A stretch of DNA of 22,909 bases from Bacteroidales bacterium UBA6360 (lineage in GTDB: Bacteria; Bacteroidota; Bacteroidia; Bacteroidales; UBA932): contig DJRM01000138.1 in assembly GCA_002440085.1 (NCBI GenBank), positions 13,786 to 36,694 on the forward strand, in the 5' to 3' direction. The notes beneath the pieces are model-generated. The model saw only the letters and a list, made by a program, of their open reading frames with translations, made no database searches and had not been told where the DNA came from. Position numbers and translations under genes: made by a program. Of the stretch, positions 1-7,060 are shown piece after piece. Within the stretch, counting starts at the first letter, position 1, and every line of letters begins with the position of its first letter.

Positions 1-363
1 TGCGTCTGCTATGCCACCCATGCGCTTATTACTCACTCAGGCTACTCAATCCCGGATTTTCTTCGCTTGAACACATTTGAGGTAAAAGTCACGGTGATGA
101 TTCAGCAGATCAGTGAGCAGGACGGGTCACGCCTCTGGTGGTGGGAAAAGTGTAAGGAACGACAGTTCACGGACAAATTCCTCCACGAGGCGGAGCATCG
201 TCCATCAGAACAATCACTTGGCGAATTCATCTGGAGCAGATGCGTTGAATATTTCGGTCTGAACGACATGGATAATGTCGGCAAACTGCCAGACTGCAGG
301 AAAGACGACAATCAAGTTATGGCATTCCTGCACGCTCTGTGGCAAGATATCCTCAAAAAGTGA
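1..363 (+). CDS. Unrecognised protein, C-terminal part (cut by window edge)
   Basis: The frame is open from base 1 to a TGA at 361-363, giving 120 codons without a stop, so the gene almost certainly starts upstream of the window. A TTG at 67 and an ATG at 97 are in frame, but nothing marks them as the true start. The visible part is soluble-looking, with no membrane segment. It contains a Trp cluster (RLWWWEKCKE), several Cys residues and a mixed-charge C-terminal half ending in ALWQDILKK. I do not recognise the family and assign no function. It is convergent with the nuclease gene, whose stop lies 4 bp away, and no terminator hairpin fits between them. It lies on the 3' side of the tmRNA gene, a common integration site for islands, so an accessory origin is possible but unproven. 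Confidence 0.55.
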   Translation, partial: CVCYATHALITHSGYSIPDFLRLNTFEVKVTVMIQQISEQDGSRLWWWEKCKERQFTDKFLHEAEHRPSEQSLGEFIWSRCVEYFGLNDMDNVGKLPDCRKDDNQVMAFLHALWQDILKK

Positions 364-367
364 GTTG

Positions 368-1147
368 TCAAAACCAAACATCCAAGTCGACAGAAGATTC
401 TGCGGCAGTTTCGTCATCGGCGCTTAGGGACGAGAAGAAATTCAGCCCTGTGATTTCCTCCACCTCATCCACTGTCCAGACATAATACTCCAGCGGCTTT
501 TTTCCGGCCTTGTTGTCGCAGATGAAGCCTATTCCCTCATACTTGCCTCCGGAACGCACAAGCATGACCTTGTAGAAAGCATCCGGAACGGCGACATTGT
601 GCGGTCCTATGTAACCTTGAGAATGCGCATTAAAAATCGGCCCGCAGGCAATCCACACCCTCCCATACACATTAGCCAGCGCGCGGCATTTCTCCTCCAA
701 CGATTTCCACACGCCTGCATTCAGATTGTGGTTCTGGGGACAGGCATTGGTGTAGTAGAACGACTCGCGCATGGCAGTCTCGCTCCACTTCATGTCAGCC
801 GCAGGAGCCATGTGCCCGCGGTCATATCCGGAATTGCGGTAGTCATCATTGTCCGCCTGAATAAAATCCAGAGAGCAGTCCACGCTGAACTTGCTGCATC
901 TCCCCACATCCCCCTCTGTCTCGCGCGCCTCCAATTCCCATGCAACCCATTGAGGATTAAGAGTATTCAAGTTGTACATCAGCGTGAACGCCTCATACTG
1001 CACTAATCTCGTCGAGTCCGTAAGAGTGGCCTCCGGAAGTTCCAGCTTACACGGAATCCCGGCACCGGCGCACTGCCCGAACAATGTCAACACCGCGACT
1101 ACAGCAGCAAGCGAATGTACCCACAAACAAGAAATAAACTTCAACAT
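368..1147 (-). CDS. Secreted DNA/RNA non-specific endonuclease (NucA/NUC1 family)
   Basis: 259 residues from the ATG at 1147. A TTG 18 bases upstream is in frame but less likely, because the ATG begins directly with the signal peptide. Residues 1-30 form a hydrophobic export signal. No convincing lipobox is present, since Cys26 follows Gln, so the product is probably periplasmic or secreted. The family signature DRGH is at 109-112, with His112 as the expected general base. Asn143, in a LNAGVW context, fits the metal-binding Asn. Enzymes of this family cut single- and double-stranded DNA and RNA using Mg2+, for nutrient scavenging or defence. Several Cys residues (33, 84, 91, 136) could form disulfides. 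The gene lies downstream of ssrA on the same strand. No Bacteroidota promoter was found, and a run of ten C (coding sense) sits about 45 bases before the start. Confidence 0.9.
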   Translation of the reverse strand: MLKFISCLWVHSLAAVVAVLTLFGQCAGAGIPCKLELPEATLTDSTRLVQYEAFTLMYNLNTLNPQWVAWELEARETEGDVGRCSKFSVDCSLDFIQADNDDYRNSGYDRGHMAPAADMKWSETAMRESFYYTNACPQNHNLNAGVWKSLEEKCRALANVYGRVWIACGPIFNAHSQGYIGPHNVAVPDAFYKVMLVRSGGKYEGIGFICDNKAGKKPLEYYVWTVDEVEEITGLNFFSSLSADDETAAESSVDLDVWF

Positions 1148-1191
1148 ATAACATTCAATTTTCAAGTCCTGTCAAGGCCGTCACAGCGATC

Positions 1192-1201
1192 GGGGGGGGG
1201 G
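1192..1201. repeat. Homopolymer tract of ten G (ten C on the nuclease strand)
   Basis: An uninterrupted run of ten G on the plus strand lies between the tmRNA 3' hairpin and the nuclease start, 45-54 bases ahead of the ATG at 1147. Runs this long are prone to slippage, and those in promoters or leaders can switch expression. No open reading frame of the nuclease extends into it, because an in-frame TGA intervenes, so any effect would be on transcription or the leader RNA. Confidence 0.9.
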
Positions 1202-1253
1202 TCTTTATTTTCCCCAAAGGGAGACGCCGATATGCGACAGACGGTTGGAAAGT

Positions 1254-1304
1254 CATCTCCACAAATAAGGCCTCCCAAATTGGAAGACCTTATTTGTGGA
1301 GATG
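1254..1304 (-). terminator. 24-bp hairpin enclosing the tmRNA 3' end (terminator or processing structure)
   Basis: Positions 1254-1270 and 1288-1304 are a perfect 17-bp inverted repeat. Seven more pairs continue inward (1271-1277 with 1281-1287), two of them G-U wobbles only if the minus strand is transcribed, leaving a 3-base loop. The wobble polarity says the structure is used in minus-strand RNA, that is, the tmRNA precursor. Only three U follow the stem, so it is not a textbook terminator. The outer arm contains the whole acceptor 3' strand of tmRNA (1298-1304). Confidence 0.6.
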
Positions 1305-1696
1305 GAGGGACTCGAACCCTCGTCCAAACACCGCACCGGGTGGCTTTCTACACGTTTATCCGTCCTTTGTTTTTCGACCGCGGCCTGCCGGATGGCGGGC
1401 CAGCCGAGGCTTATCGGCTTGGACTTGGCGACACTCAGCCGAGTCGGTGTCGTGCAGACCGTTTGAAATGATACCCCATGAGACAGGACAGAACAGCCGG
1501 AAAAGCCTGTCGGGATACTCGTCGCCGGAGCAGCCTTGGCCCCGGAGATTAAGCCGTTCTACTTGGTAGACTAGGCAGCGAGTGCATAAGAGTTGTTGCC
1601 AACTAATTGTTCGGAAGCTGAGATTAACGGGCAAACCTCCGACGCCCGGCGTGCTTACCGTCCAATGTCAGATGCTGTCAAAACCAAAACATCCCC
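1297..1696 (-). ncRNA. ssrA: Transfer-messenger RNA (tmRNA)
   Basis: tmRNA rescues stalled ribosomes by acting first as alanyl-tRNA and then as a short mRNA that adds a degradation tag. The 5' end GGGGATG (1690-1696) pairs with CATCTCC (1298-1304) as a 7-bp acceptor stem with one G-U pair. The base at 1297 is the discriminator, and CCA is not encoded. The T-arm GAGGG-TTCGAGT-CCCTC is visible just before the 3' strand. A tag frame (1571-1600) reads GNNSYALAA then TAG and is preceded by TTAGTT, equivalent to the TTAGTC before the resume codon in Escherichia coli. GC-rich helices between tag and 3' end fit the pseudoknots. At about 400 bases it is of usual one-piece length. A good promoter lies upstream and an unusual hairpin covers the 3' end. 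Confidence 0.95.
1571..1600 (-). other. tmRNA tag reading frame (GNNSYALAA, then TAG)
   Basis: The resume codon is GGC at 1600-1598. The frame codes Gly-Asn-Asn-Ser-Tyr-Ala-Leu-Ala-Ala and ends at TAG (1573-1571). The terminal YALAA is the Bacteroidota form of the protease-recognised tag end. A Gly resume codon also fits the group, whose tags often begin with G after the charged Ala. Confidence 0.85.
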
Positions 1697-1711
1697 ATTG
1701 AAGCAAGTCTG

Positions 1712-1743
1712 CAAATATATGCAGGTTTTTGAATATTTCCAAA
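1712..1743 (-). promoter_or_regulatory. Promoter of ssrA, Bacteroidota type
   Basis: On the minus strand TTTG (1743-1740) is followed after 20 bp by TATATTTG (1719-1712). These match the -33 and -7 elements of the Bacteroidota primary sigma factor with ideal spacing. The start point would fall near 1705, leaving a short 5' leader for RNase P to remove before base 1696. Confidence 0.75.
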
Positions 1744-1762
1744 AAATCTTTAAGGCACAACA

Positions 1763-1794
1763 GAAAAAGCCATCCTGAAGCACTCAGAATGGCT
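1763..1794 (-). terminator. Intrinsic terminator after the lipoprotein gene
   Basis: The stem AGCCATTCTGA / TCAGGATGGCT (11 bp with one U-G wobble in minus-strand RNA, loop of 5) is followed by TTTTTCTG on the minus strand. It lies 23 bases after the lipoprotein stop and just upstream of the ssrA promoter, so it separates the two units. The opposite strand also has a short T run, but no plus-strand gene reaches it. Confidence 0.8.
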
Positions 1795-1816
1795 TTTCCA
1801 TATAAAATTTCCAATG

Positions 1817-3103
1817 TTAACGCAAAGCTGAACGCCTCCCGCTGACATTACGGGCTGTACGTGTCCTTCTCTCCGCCGCAACGCCACTCTTTGAAGAAAA
1901 CTTCTTTCTGAGCATCGGGCGCGACAGTTTGCGCATTTGTAACTGAAGCGAAGTAGCCGCAATTTCATCTTCCGAAGAAGAACTCTCGTCATAATAGGAA
2001 AGATTCTTGACGACAGACGTGCCCGTTATCGTATAGCAATCAGTGTCATCATACAGAGTATACGCTATTTCATATGTACCATCAGAAGCGACAGATACAT
2101 CCGCCACACCATCCGTAATGGCGTATGAATAATACCGTCCGTATTCGTCGTACGGATGATCGGCATCAAAATACCATGTGGAATAATACGTATCACCATA
2201 CGTCGAGTCATATTCATACTCACCGGGCACCAGAGAAAACGGAACTAATGTCTCTTCCGAAAATTTCCCGGGAGTCCTGCATTCATATTTTCCTGCCGGA
2301 AGTTCAGTTTCGGCCGACACCTCCGCCGAACAAAGTTCCAATCTCAACCAACCATCTTCCTCAGAGGAATCCTCCGCGTAGAGCTGCACATCCCACTTGG
2401 AATACCCGGAAGTTTTTATATCGTAGGTACATCCGTAATAGATCTGCGCGCCGGCATTGTAATCCTTCACTTCCACTTTCTTATATGTACTTCTGTCGCC
2501 AGGAGTTCCGGCCACAGGAGGCTGATTGTAGGACTCCACATAGTAGAAGTCGGGAGTTCCGTTATAATTGAAGACAAACTGTGCCACATCCGTCCTGAAA
2601 GTAGCATTGAGATTGTAGCTTCCGTCGCCATTCGGAGAAACATTCAGCGAACTCTTCGTGTCCGTCACGAGGTAATAATCCCCGCTCGCTGAACCTTTGG
2701 GACAATAATAGATGTATGTCGGATACATCGAGCCGCCACTTTCCTCACCGGGATATGTGCACATCGCATCCGATTCGTAATTACCGCTGACCGGATATTT
2801 GCCTCCGTCGAGACGCAGAACCTTTCCCTCATTCGTCGTCGTGTTCACCTCAATGACCACAGCCGCGCCAACACCGGAAAAGTTGTAATTATCGTCGTAT
2901 GTCACACCATCGGAAGTGAGCACAATGTCATATACGTCATACAATGCCTTATTTTCATCGTAGACCGTAGACACGTATATAACGTCCGCCGACGGTATAT
3001 TGTTATATGTATACGTAGTCTCAGACTGCACTCGCTCCCTTTCACAAGAAACGGCAGAAAGCACGGCGAAAGCAAGCGCCGATATAAATGCTATTCTCTT
3101 CAT
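1817..3103 (-). CDS. Tyr/Asp-rich lipoprotein with two related beta-rich modules
   Basis: 428 residues from the ATG at 3103. An ATG two codons earlier (3109) overlaps the bactofilin stop as TAATG and is an equally good start. The N-terminus is a lipoprotein signal peptide with Cys20 in a SAVSC box, so the mature protein is lipid-anchored, probably at the outer membrane. The rest is rich in Tyr, Asp, Ser and Thr. It appears to hold two diverged copies of a beta-rich module: GKY..., then a Tyr-rich strand, then SPNGDGSYNLNATF in the first and SDGTYEIAYTLYD in the second. After an acidic linker (DESSSSEDE) the last 43 residues are strongly basic, 14 Arg/Lys to 1 Glu, unlike everything before. 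A frameshift could explain this: another minus frame, open from 1964 to a stop at 1848, has ordinary composition. I do not recognise the family and assign no function. Confidence 0.8.
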   Translation of the reverse strand: MKRIAFISALAFAVLSAVSCERERVQSETTYTYNNIPSADVIYVSTVYDENKALYDVYDIVLTSDGVTYDDNYNFSGVGAAVVIEVNTTTNEGKVLRLDGGKYPVSGNYESDAMCTYPGEESGGSMYPTYIYYCPKGSASGDYYLVTDTKSSLNVSPNGDGSYNLNATFRTDVAQFVFNYNGTPDFYYVESYNQPPVAGTPGDRSTYKKVEVKDYNAGAQIYYGCTYDIKTSGYSKWDVQLYAEDSSEEDGWLRLELCSAEVSAETELPAGKYECRTPGKFSEETLVPFSLVPGEYEYDSTYGDTYYSTWYFDADHPYDEYGRYYSYAITDGVADVSVASDGTYEIAYTLYDDTDCYTITGTSVVKNLSYYDESSSSEDEIAATSLQLQMRKLSRPMLRKKFSSKSGVAAERRTRTARNVSGRRSALR

Positions 3104-3108
3104 AATCA

Positions 3109-3492
3109 TTATTTTGTCATCTTTATTTCCACCGCCGCCGGCTGCTTGCGCAGCATCTTGCATGTTCCGTCGAACGCTGCTCCGAGCTCGACCGCAATCT
3201 TCGCAATCTCAAGATCGCCCTTGACCTCACAGGCGGACTTGAGGGACAGGACATCACGCACAGTGAGACTGCCCTCAACCTTGCCGAACACATCCGCGTT
3301 CTCGCAGAGAATTTCGCCCTTAACAAATGCGCCCTCGCCGACCACAACACGGCCGGTCGTCGTAATCTTACCCTCAAACGTGCCGTCAATCCGGATATCG
3401 GACTTTGACTCGATTTCACCTTTGAACACAGTCCCCGCCGAAATACGGCTCACCGCGTTTATATTGCCTGTCGGCTGTTCCTTAACTGCCAT
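3109..3492 (-). CDS. Bactofilin (polymer-forming cytoskeletal protein)
   Basis: 127 residues, normal for the family. Bactofilins polymerise without nucleotides into filaments, often membrane-associated, that act as scaffolds for cell shape and wall enzymes. The core (about residues 17-110) shows the repeating short strands of the bactofilin beta-helix (DUF583): GTVFKGEIESKSDIRIDG, then GRVVVGEGAFVKGEI, then ADVFGKVEGSLTVRD. It is flanked by a short disordered N-terminus and a basic C-terminus (EIKMTK). A TAnnTTTG element lies 40-47 bases upstream, so it does not depend on secA read-through. Its TAA overlaps a possible lipoprotein start codon (TAATG), a typical coupling arrangement. In other bacteria bactofilins often sit beside M23 peptidoglycan peptidases; here the partner is a lipoprotein. 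Confidence 0.92.
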   Translation of the reverse strand: MAVKEQPTGNINAVSRISAGTVFKGEIESKSDIRIDGTFEGKITTTGRVVVGEGAFVKGEILCENADVFGKVEGSLTVRDVLSLKSACEVKGDLEIAKIAVELGAAFDGTCKMLRKQPAAVEIKMTK

Positions 3493-3531
3493 TGTTTCAT
3501 TTTTTTAATTTAGAAATTCTCAAATAATCCT

Positions 3532-3539
3532 CAAATATA
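3532..3539 (-). promoter_or_regulatory. -7 element of the bactofilin-lipoprotein unit
   Basis: TATATTTG on the minus strand matches TAnnTTTG exactly and lies 40 bases before the bactofilin ATG. No clear TTTG was found about 20 bp upstream, so only the -7 box supports it. The predicted leader is about 30 bases and A/T-rich. Confidence 0.55.
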
Positions 3540-3599
3540 AGGCAAGACCACATTTTCGCGAGAGGAAAGGAATTGAATAAAAAGGATGACTGCAAGGCT

Positions 3600-6500
3600 C
3601 TATGCCTCTTTACCGTGACAGTTCTTATACTTCTTCCCGGACCCGCAAGGACAAGGATCATTGCGCCCGACTGTCTTCTCCACCCGCATCGGCATCTTGC
3701 TGCGAGGCTGTCCGCTGTTAGTGACAAGGTCGCTGCGGCTCGTGGTCATCCTGCTCATGTTCACCTTCGGAGCCTCGGCCGCAGGTCTCGGAGCCTCTTC
3801 GCGAAGGGCTATGCCTGCACGGAGAAGGAAGGAGAGAGCGTCCTGATTGAGGGATTCGAGCATTGCGCTGAAGAGATTGAAACTCTCGAACTTATAGACA
3901 AGAAGCGGATCCTTCTGCTCGTATGACGCGTTCTGGACAGACTGCTTGAGGTCGTCCATGTCACGAAGATGATCCTTCCAGTGACGGTCAATCTCGAAGA
4001 GCACGATGGTCTTTGAGAGCGCCTTCCCTATTTCCTTGCCCTGGGTCTCATAGGCACGCTGGAGATTCACCGAAAGGTTCAGCATGCGACGGCCATCGGT
4101 AATCGGAATCGCGATGTTGACATAGCGGTTGCCCTGGGTTTCGTAGACCTGCTGAATGATAGGGAGAGCTTTCTGAATCATCGAGTCGATGCGACGCTCG
4201 TACGTCGCCTTCATATTCTCGAAGAGCCTGTCGGCGAGCGCTTCCGTGTTTGCCTTGTTATAGAACTCCTCGTCAAAGTCGAGATCGAGCGAAAACGTGC
4301 CCATGACATATTCCACAAACGCGTCGTATGTCATGTCCGCCGCCTTCTCGGCAAAGATTTCCGCAGTGTCCTGCATCATATTCATGATGTCAATCTCGAT
4401 CCTCTCGCCGGACAGCGCATTGCGGCGCTTGCTGTAGATCACTTCACGCTGCGAGTTCATCACGTCGTCATATTCCAGCGTCCTCTTGCGGATTCCGAAA
4501 TTGTTCTCCTCGACTTTCTTCTGCGCTTTTTCTATAGAGTTCGACAGCATCGTGGACTCCAGTGCCTCATTGTCCTGCATGCCGAGATTATCGACGACCT
4601 TTGCGATTCTCTCCGAGCCGAAAAGACGCATCAGCTTGTCCTCAAGGGAGATGAAGAATATGGATGAACCCGGATCACCCTGACGTCCGGCACGTCCGCG
4701 CAACTGACGGTCAACGCGGCGGCTGTCATGACGCTCCGTACCGATGATGGCAAGACCGCCGGCCTCGCGCACCTCCGGAGAAAGCTTGATGTCCGTACCT
4801 CGGCCGGCCATGTTGGTGGCAATGGTGACAGTGCTTGACTGACCCGCCTGCGCGACAATCTCTGCCTCACGGGCGTGCTGCTTGGCATTGAGCACCTGCG
4901 CTTTTATGCCCCTGCGGAGGAACATCCTGCTCAGGAGTTCGGAGGTGTCGACATCCGTCGTTCCGACAAGCACCGGACGTCCCTGTTCCCTGAGCTCGAT
5001 GACCTTCTCTATCACCGCATTGTACTTGGCCTGCTTCGTCTTGTAAATCAAGTCGTTGTAGTCAATCCTTGCAATCGGCCTGTTAGTCGGGATGACGACC
5101 ACGTCAAGCTTGTAGATGCTCCAGAACTCCCCGGCCTCGGTCTCCGCCGTACCTGTCATACCCGCAAGCTTGTGATACATTCGGAAGTAGTTCTGAAGCG
5201 TAATCGTGGCGAATGTCTGCGTAGCGGCCTCAACCTTCACGTTTTCCTTCGCCTCAACAGCCTGATGGAGTCCGTCACTCCAGCGTCGCCCCTCCATGAT
5301 ACGGCCGGTCTGTTCGTCTACAATCTTGATCTTTCCGTCGTCGGAGATGATGTAGTCGACATTGAGCTCGAACATCGTATATGCCTTTAGGAGCTGTATG
5401 ACAGTGTGAACTCGCTCGCTCTTGAGTGCGAAGTCCGCCATAAGTTCATCCTTCTTCTGACGTTTCTCGGCTGGATCCGTTGTCGTCTTCTCGATTTCGG
5501 CAATTGCGGACCCGACATCCGGAAGGACGAAGAAGTTGTCGTCATTGACCGACTGGGCAAGCAGGTCGCGTCCCTTGTCCGTCATGTCCACGGTGTTCTG
5601 CTTCTCGTTGATGACGAAGTAGAGAGGGTCCGTGATATACGGCATTTCCTTCTCATTGTCCTGAATGTAGTAGTTCTCGACTTTCTGGAGAAGCTGTTTC
5701 ATGCCAGGCTCACTGAGGAACTTGATAAGCGGACGGTATTTAGGATAGCCCTTGTAGGCACGGAAGAGGAGAACTCCTCCCTCCTTCTCGTTGCCCTCGG
5801 CTATAAGTTTCTTAGCCTCGTTGAGTATGCTTGTGACGAGAGTCTTCTGCTTGTTGTAGAGGTTCTCCACATACGGCTTATACTGTGCGAACTGCTGGTC
5901 ATCTCCCCTTTCCACAGGGCCGGAGATGATGAGCGGAGTCCTCGCATCGTCGATGAGCACGGAATCGACCTCATCGACAATCGCGAACTGATGCTTTCTC
6001 TGCACGAGGTCCTGCTGGCTGAAAGCCATATTGTCGCGCAGGTAATCAAAGCCGAACTCATTGTTGGTTCCGAAGGTGATGTCGCAGGCGTAGGCACGGC
6101 GGCGGGCGTCGGAGTTAGGTTCGTGCTTGTCGATACAGTCGACGCTGAGCCCGTGGAACATATACAGAGGTCCCATCCACTCGGAGTCACGCTTGGAGAG
6201 GTAGTCGTTGACCGTGACCATGTGCACGCCCTTTCCTGAAAGCGCATTCAGGAACACCGGCAGCGTCGCAACAAGGGTCTTGCCCTCACCTGTGGCCATC
6301 TCGGCAATCTTTCCCTGATGCAGGACGATACCGCCGATTAGCTGCACGTCATAGTGAATCATGTCCCAGGTGATCTTGTTTCCCCCGGCCGTCCAGCTGT
6401 TGAACCACACCGCCTTGTCAGGCTCCCCGTCCTTGCCCGGGCGAATCTCCACGAAATCGTGCGAAGCTGCCAGCTTGCGGTCAAAATCATTGGCCGTAAC

Positions 6501-6887
6501 CTCAACTTCGGCATTCTGCGCGAACCTTCGCGCCGTTGACTTCATGATTGCAAATGCTTGAGGCAGAATCTCGTTCAGAGCCGCCTCAATGTCCTCGTCA
6601 ACTTTCTTCACCAGCTTGTCGGACTCCGTCGCAAGCTTTTCCTTCTCCTCAAGCGCGAGATCCCCGTCAAGCTGCGTCTTGATTTCCGCTATCCTCTTCT
6701 CGTCATCGGCGATACGGGACGCGACAAAGGCCTTGAGTTCCTCCGTCTTCGCCCTGAGTTCGTCGTTCGACAGTTTGTCAATGTCTTCGTATGCCGCAAG
6801 AACATTGTCGAGAAGAGGCTTTATCTCCTTCATGTCCCGCTCGGCCTTGGTTCCGAAGAGTTTTTTGAAAATGTCTGCTAATCCCAT
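3600..6887 (-). CDS. secA: Preprotein translocase ATPase SecA
   Basis: 1095 residues from the ATG at 6887 (MGLADIFKKLFG). A longer in-frame reading to 6959 lacks homologous character. SecA is the cytoplasmic motor that pushes unfolded preproteins through SecYEG. Visible motifs are Walker A GEGKT near residue 199, Walker B VDEVDSVLIDDARTPLI near 303, FGFDYLRDNM just before it, TNMAGRGTDIKL near 694 and QLRGRAGRQGDPGSS. The C-terminal SEC-C zinc motif NDPCPCGSGKKYKNCHG occupies the last 22 residues and normally helps bind SecB or the ribosome. It is about 200 residues longer than Escherichia coli SecA, with an added charged segment after the Walker B region (around residues 320-480), the usual Bacteroidota form. 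It has its own promoter element and an 85-base leader. No terminator is obvious after the TAG. Confidence 0.98.
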   Translation of the reverse strand: MGLADIFKKLFGTKAERDMKEIKPLLDNVLAAYEDIDKLSNDELRAKTEELKAFVASRIADDEKRIAEIKTQLDGDLALEEKEKLATESDKLVKKVDEDIEAALNEILPQAFAIMKSTARRFAQNAEVEVTANDFDRKLAASHDFVEIRPGKDGEPDKAVWFNSWTAGGNKITWDMIHYDVQLIGGIVLHQGKIAEMATGEGKTLVATLPVFLNALSGKGVHMVTVNDYLSKRDSEWMGPLYMFHGLSVDCIDKHEPNSDARRRAYACDITFGTNNEFGFDYLRDNMAFSQQDLVQRKHQFAIVDEVDSVLIDDARTPLIISGPVERGDDQQFAQYKPYVENLYNKQKTLVTSILNEAKKLIAEGNEKEGGVLLFRAYKGYPKYRPLIKFLSEPGMKQLLQKVENYYIQDNEKEMPYITDPLYFVINEKQNTVDMTDKGRDLLAQSVNDDNFFVLPDVGSAIAEIEKTTTDPAEKRQKKDELMADFALKSERVHTVIQLLKAYTMFELNVDYIISDDGKIKIVDEQTGRIMEGRRWSDGLHQAVEAKENVKVEAATQTFATITLQNYFRMYHKLAGMTGTAETEAGEFWSIYKLDVVVIPTNRPIARIDYNDLIYKTKQAKYNAVIEKVIELREQGRPVLVGTTDVDTSELLSRMFLRRGIKAQVLNAKQHAREAEIVAQAGQSSTVTIATNMAGRGTDIKLSPEVREAGGLAIIGTERHDSRRVDRQLRGRAGRQGDPGSSIFFISLEDKLMRLFGSERIAKVVDNLGMQDNEALESTMLSNSIEKAQKKVEENNFGIRKRTLEYDDVMNSQREVIYSKRRNALSGERIEIDIMNMMQDTAEIFAEKAADMTYDAFVEYVMGTFSLDLDFDEEFYNKANTEALADRLFENMKATYERRIDSMIQKALPIIQQVYETQGNRYVNIAIPITDGRRMLNLSVNLQRAYETQGKEIGKALSKTIVLFEIDRHWKDHLRDMDDLKQSVQNASYEQKDPLLVYKFESFNLFSAMLESLNQDALSFLLRAGIALREEAPRPAAEAPKVNMSRMTTSRSDLVTNSGQPRSKMPMRVEKTVGRNDPCPCGSGKKYKNCHGKEA

Positions 6888-6979
6888 TATCTTAAATTTT
6901 ATTTTGCAATTATTATTGTAGTACGCATACCACACACGAGCGCGGCGCGCAATGCACAAGCATTGTGCCTAAAATCCTG

Positions 6980-6987
6980 CAAATATA
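6980..6987 (-). promoter_or_regulatory. -7 element of secA
   Basis: TATATTTG on the minus strand lies 92 bases before the secA ATG. The -33 region at the usual spacing reads only TTTC-like, so the match is partial. The leader between it and the ATG contains the palindrome GCACAAGCATTGTGC (6954-6968) and a GC-rich stretch. Confidence 0.5.
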
Positions 6988-7060
6988 GCAATTCCAGAGC
7001 AAAAATGAAATAGCAGAATATTGCCGCTTCGAACAAAAGTGGCGTATGCTATACGAAAGG

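Noticed and set aside
1294..1634. Overlapping open frames on both strands in this stretch (up to 118 codons)
   Set aside because: They lie inside or across the tmRNA gene, whose acceptor stem, T-arm and tag frame explain the sequence; none shows protein-like composition.
5406..6239. 277-codon plus-strand open frame opposite secA
   Set aside because: It is antisense to unambiguous SecA motifs and reflects the mirrored codon usage of a long GC-moderate gene.
7043..7055. Hairpin CGTAT-GCT-ATACG after rnhA
   Set aside because: A 5-bp A/T-containing stem without a good U run is too weak to list as a terminator.
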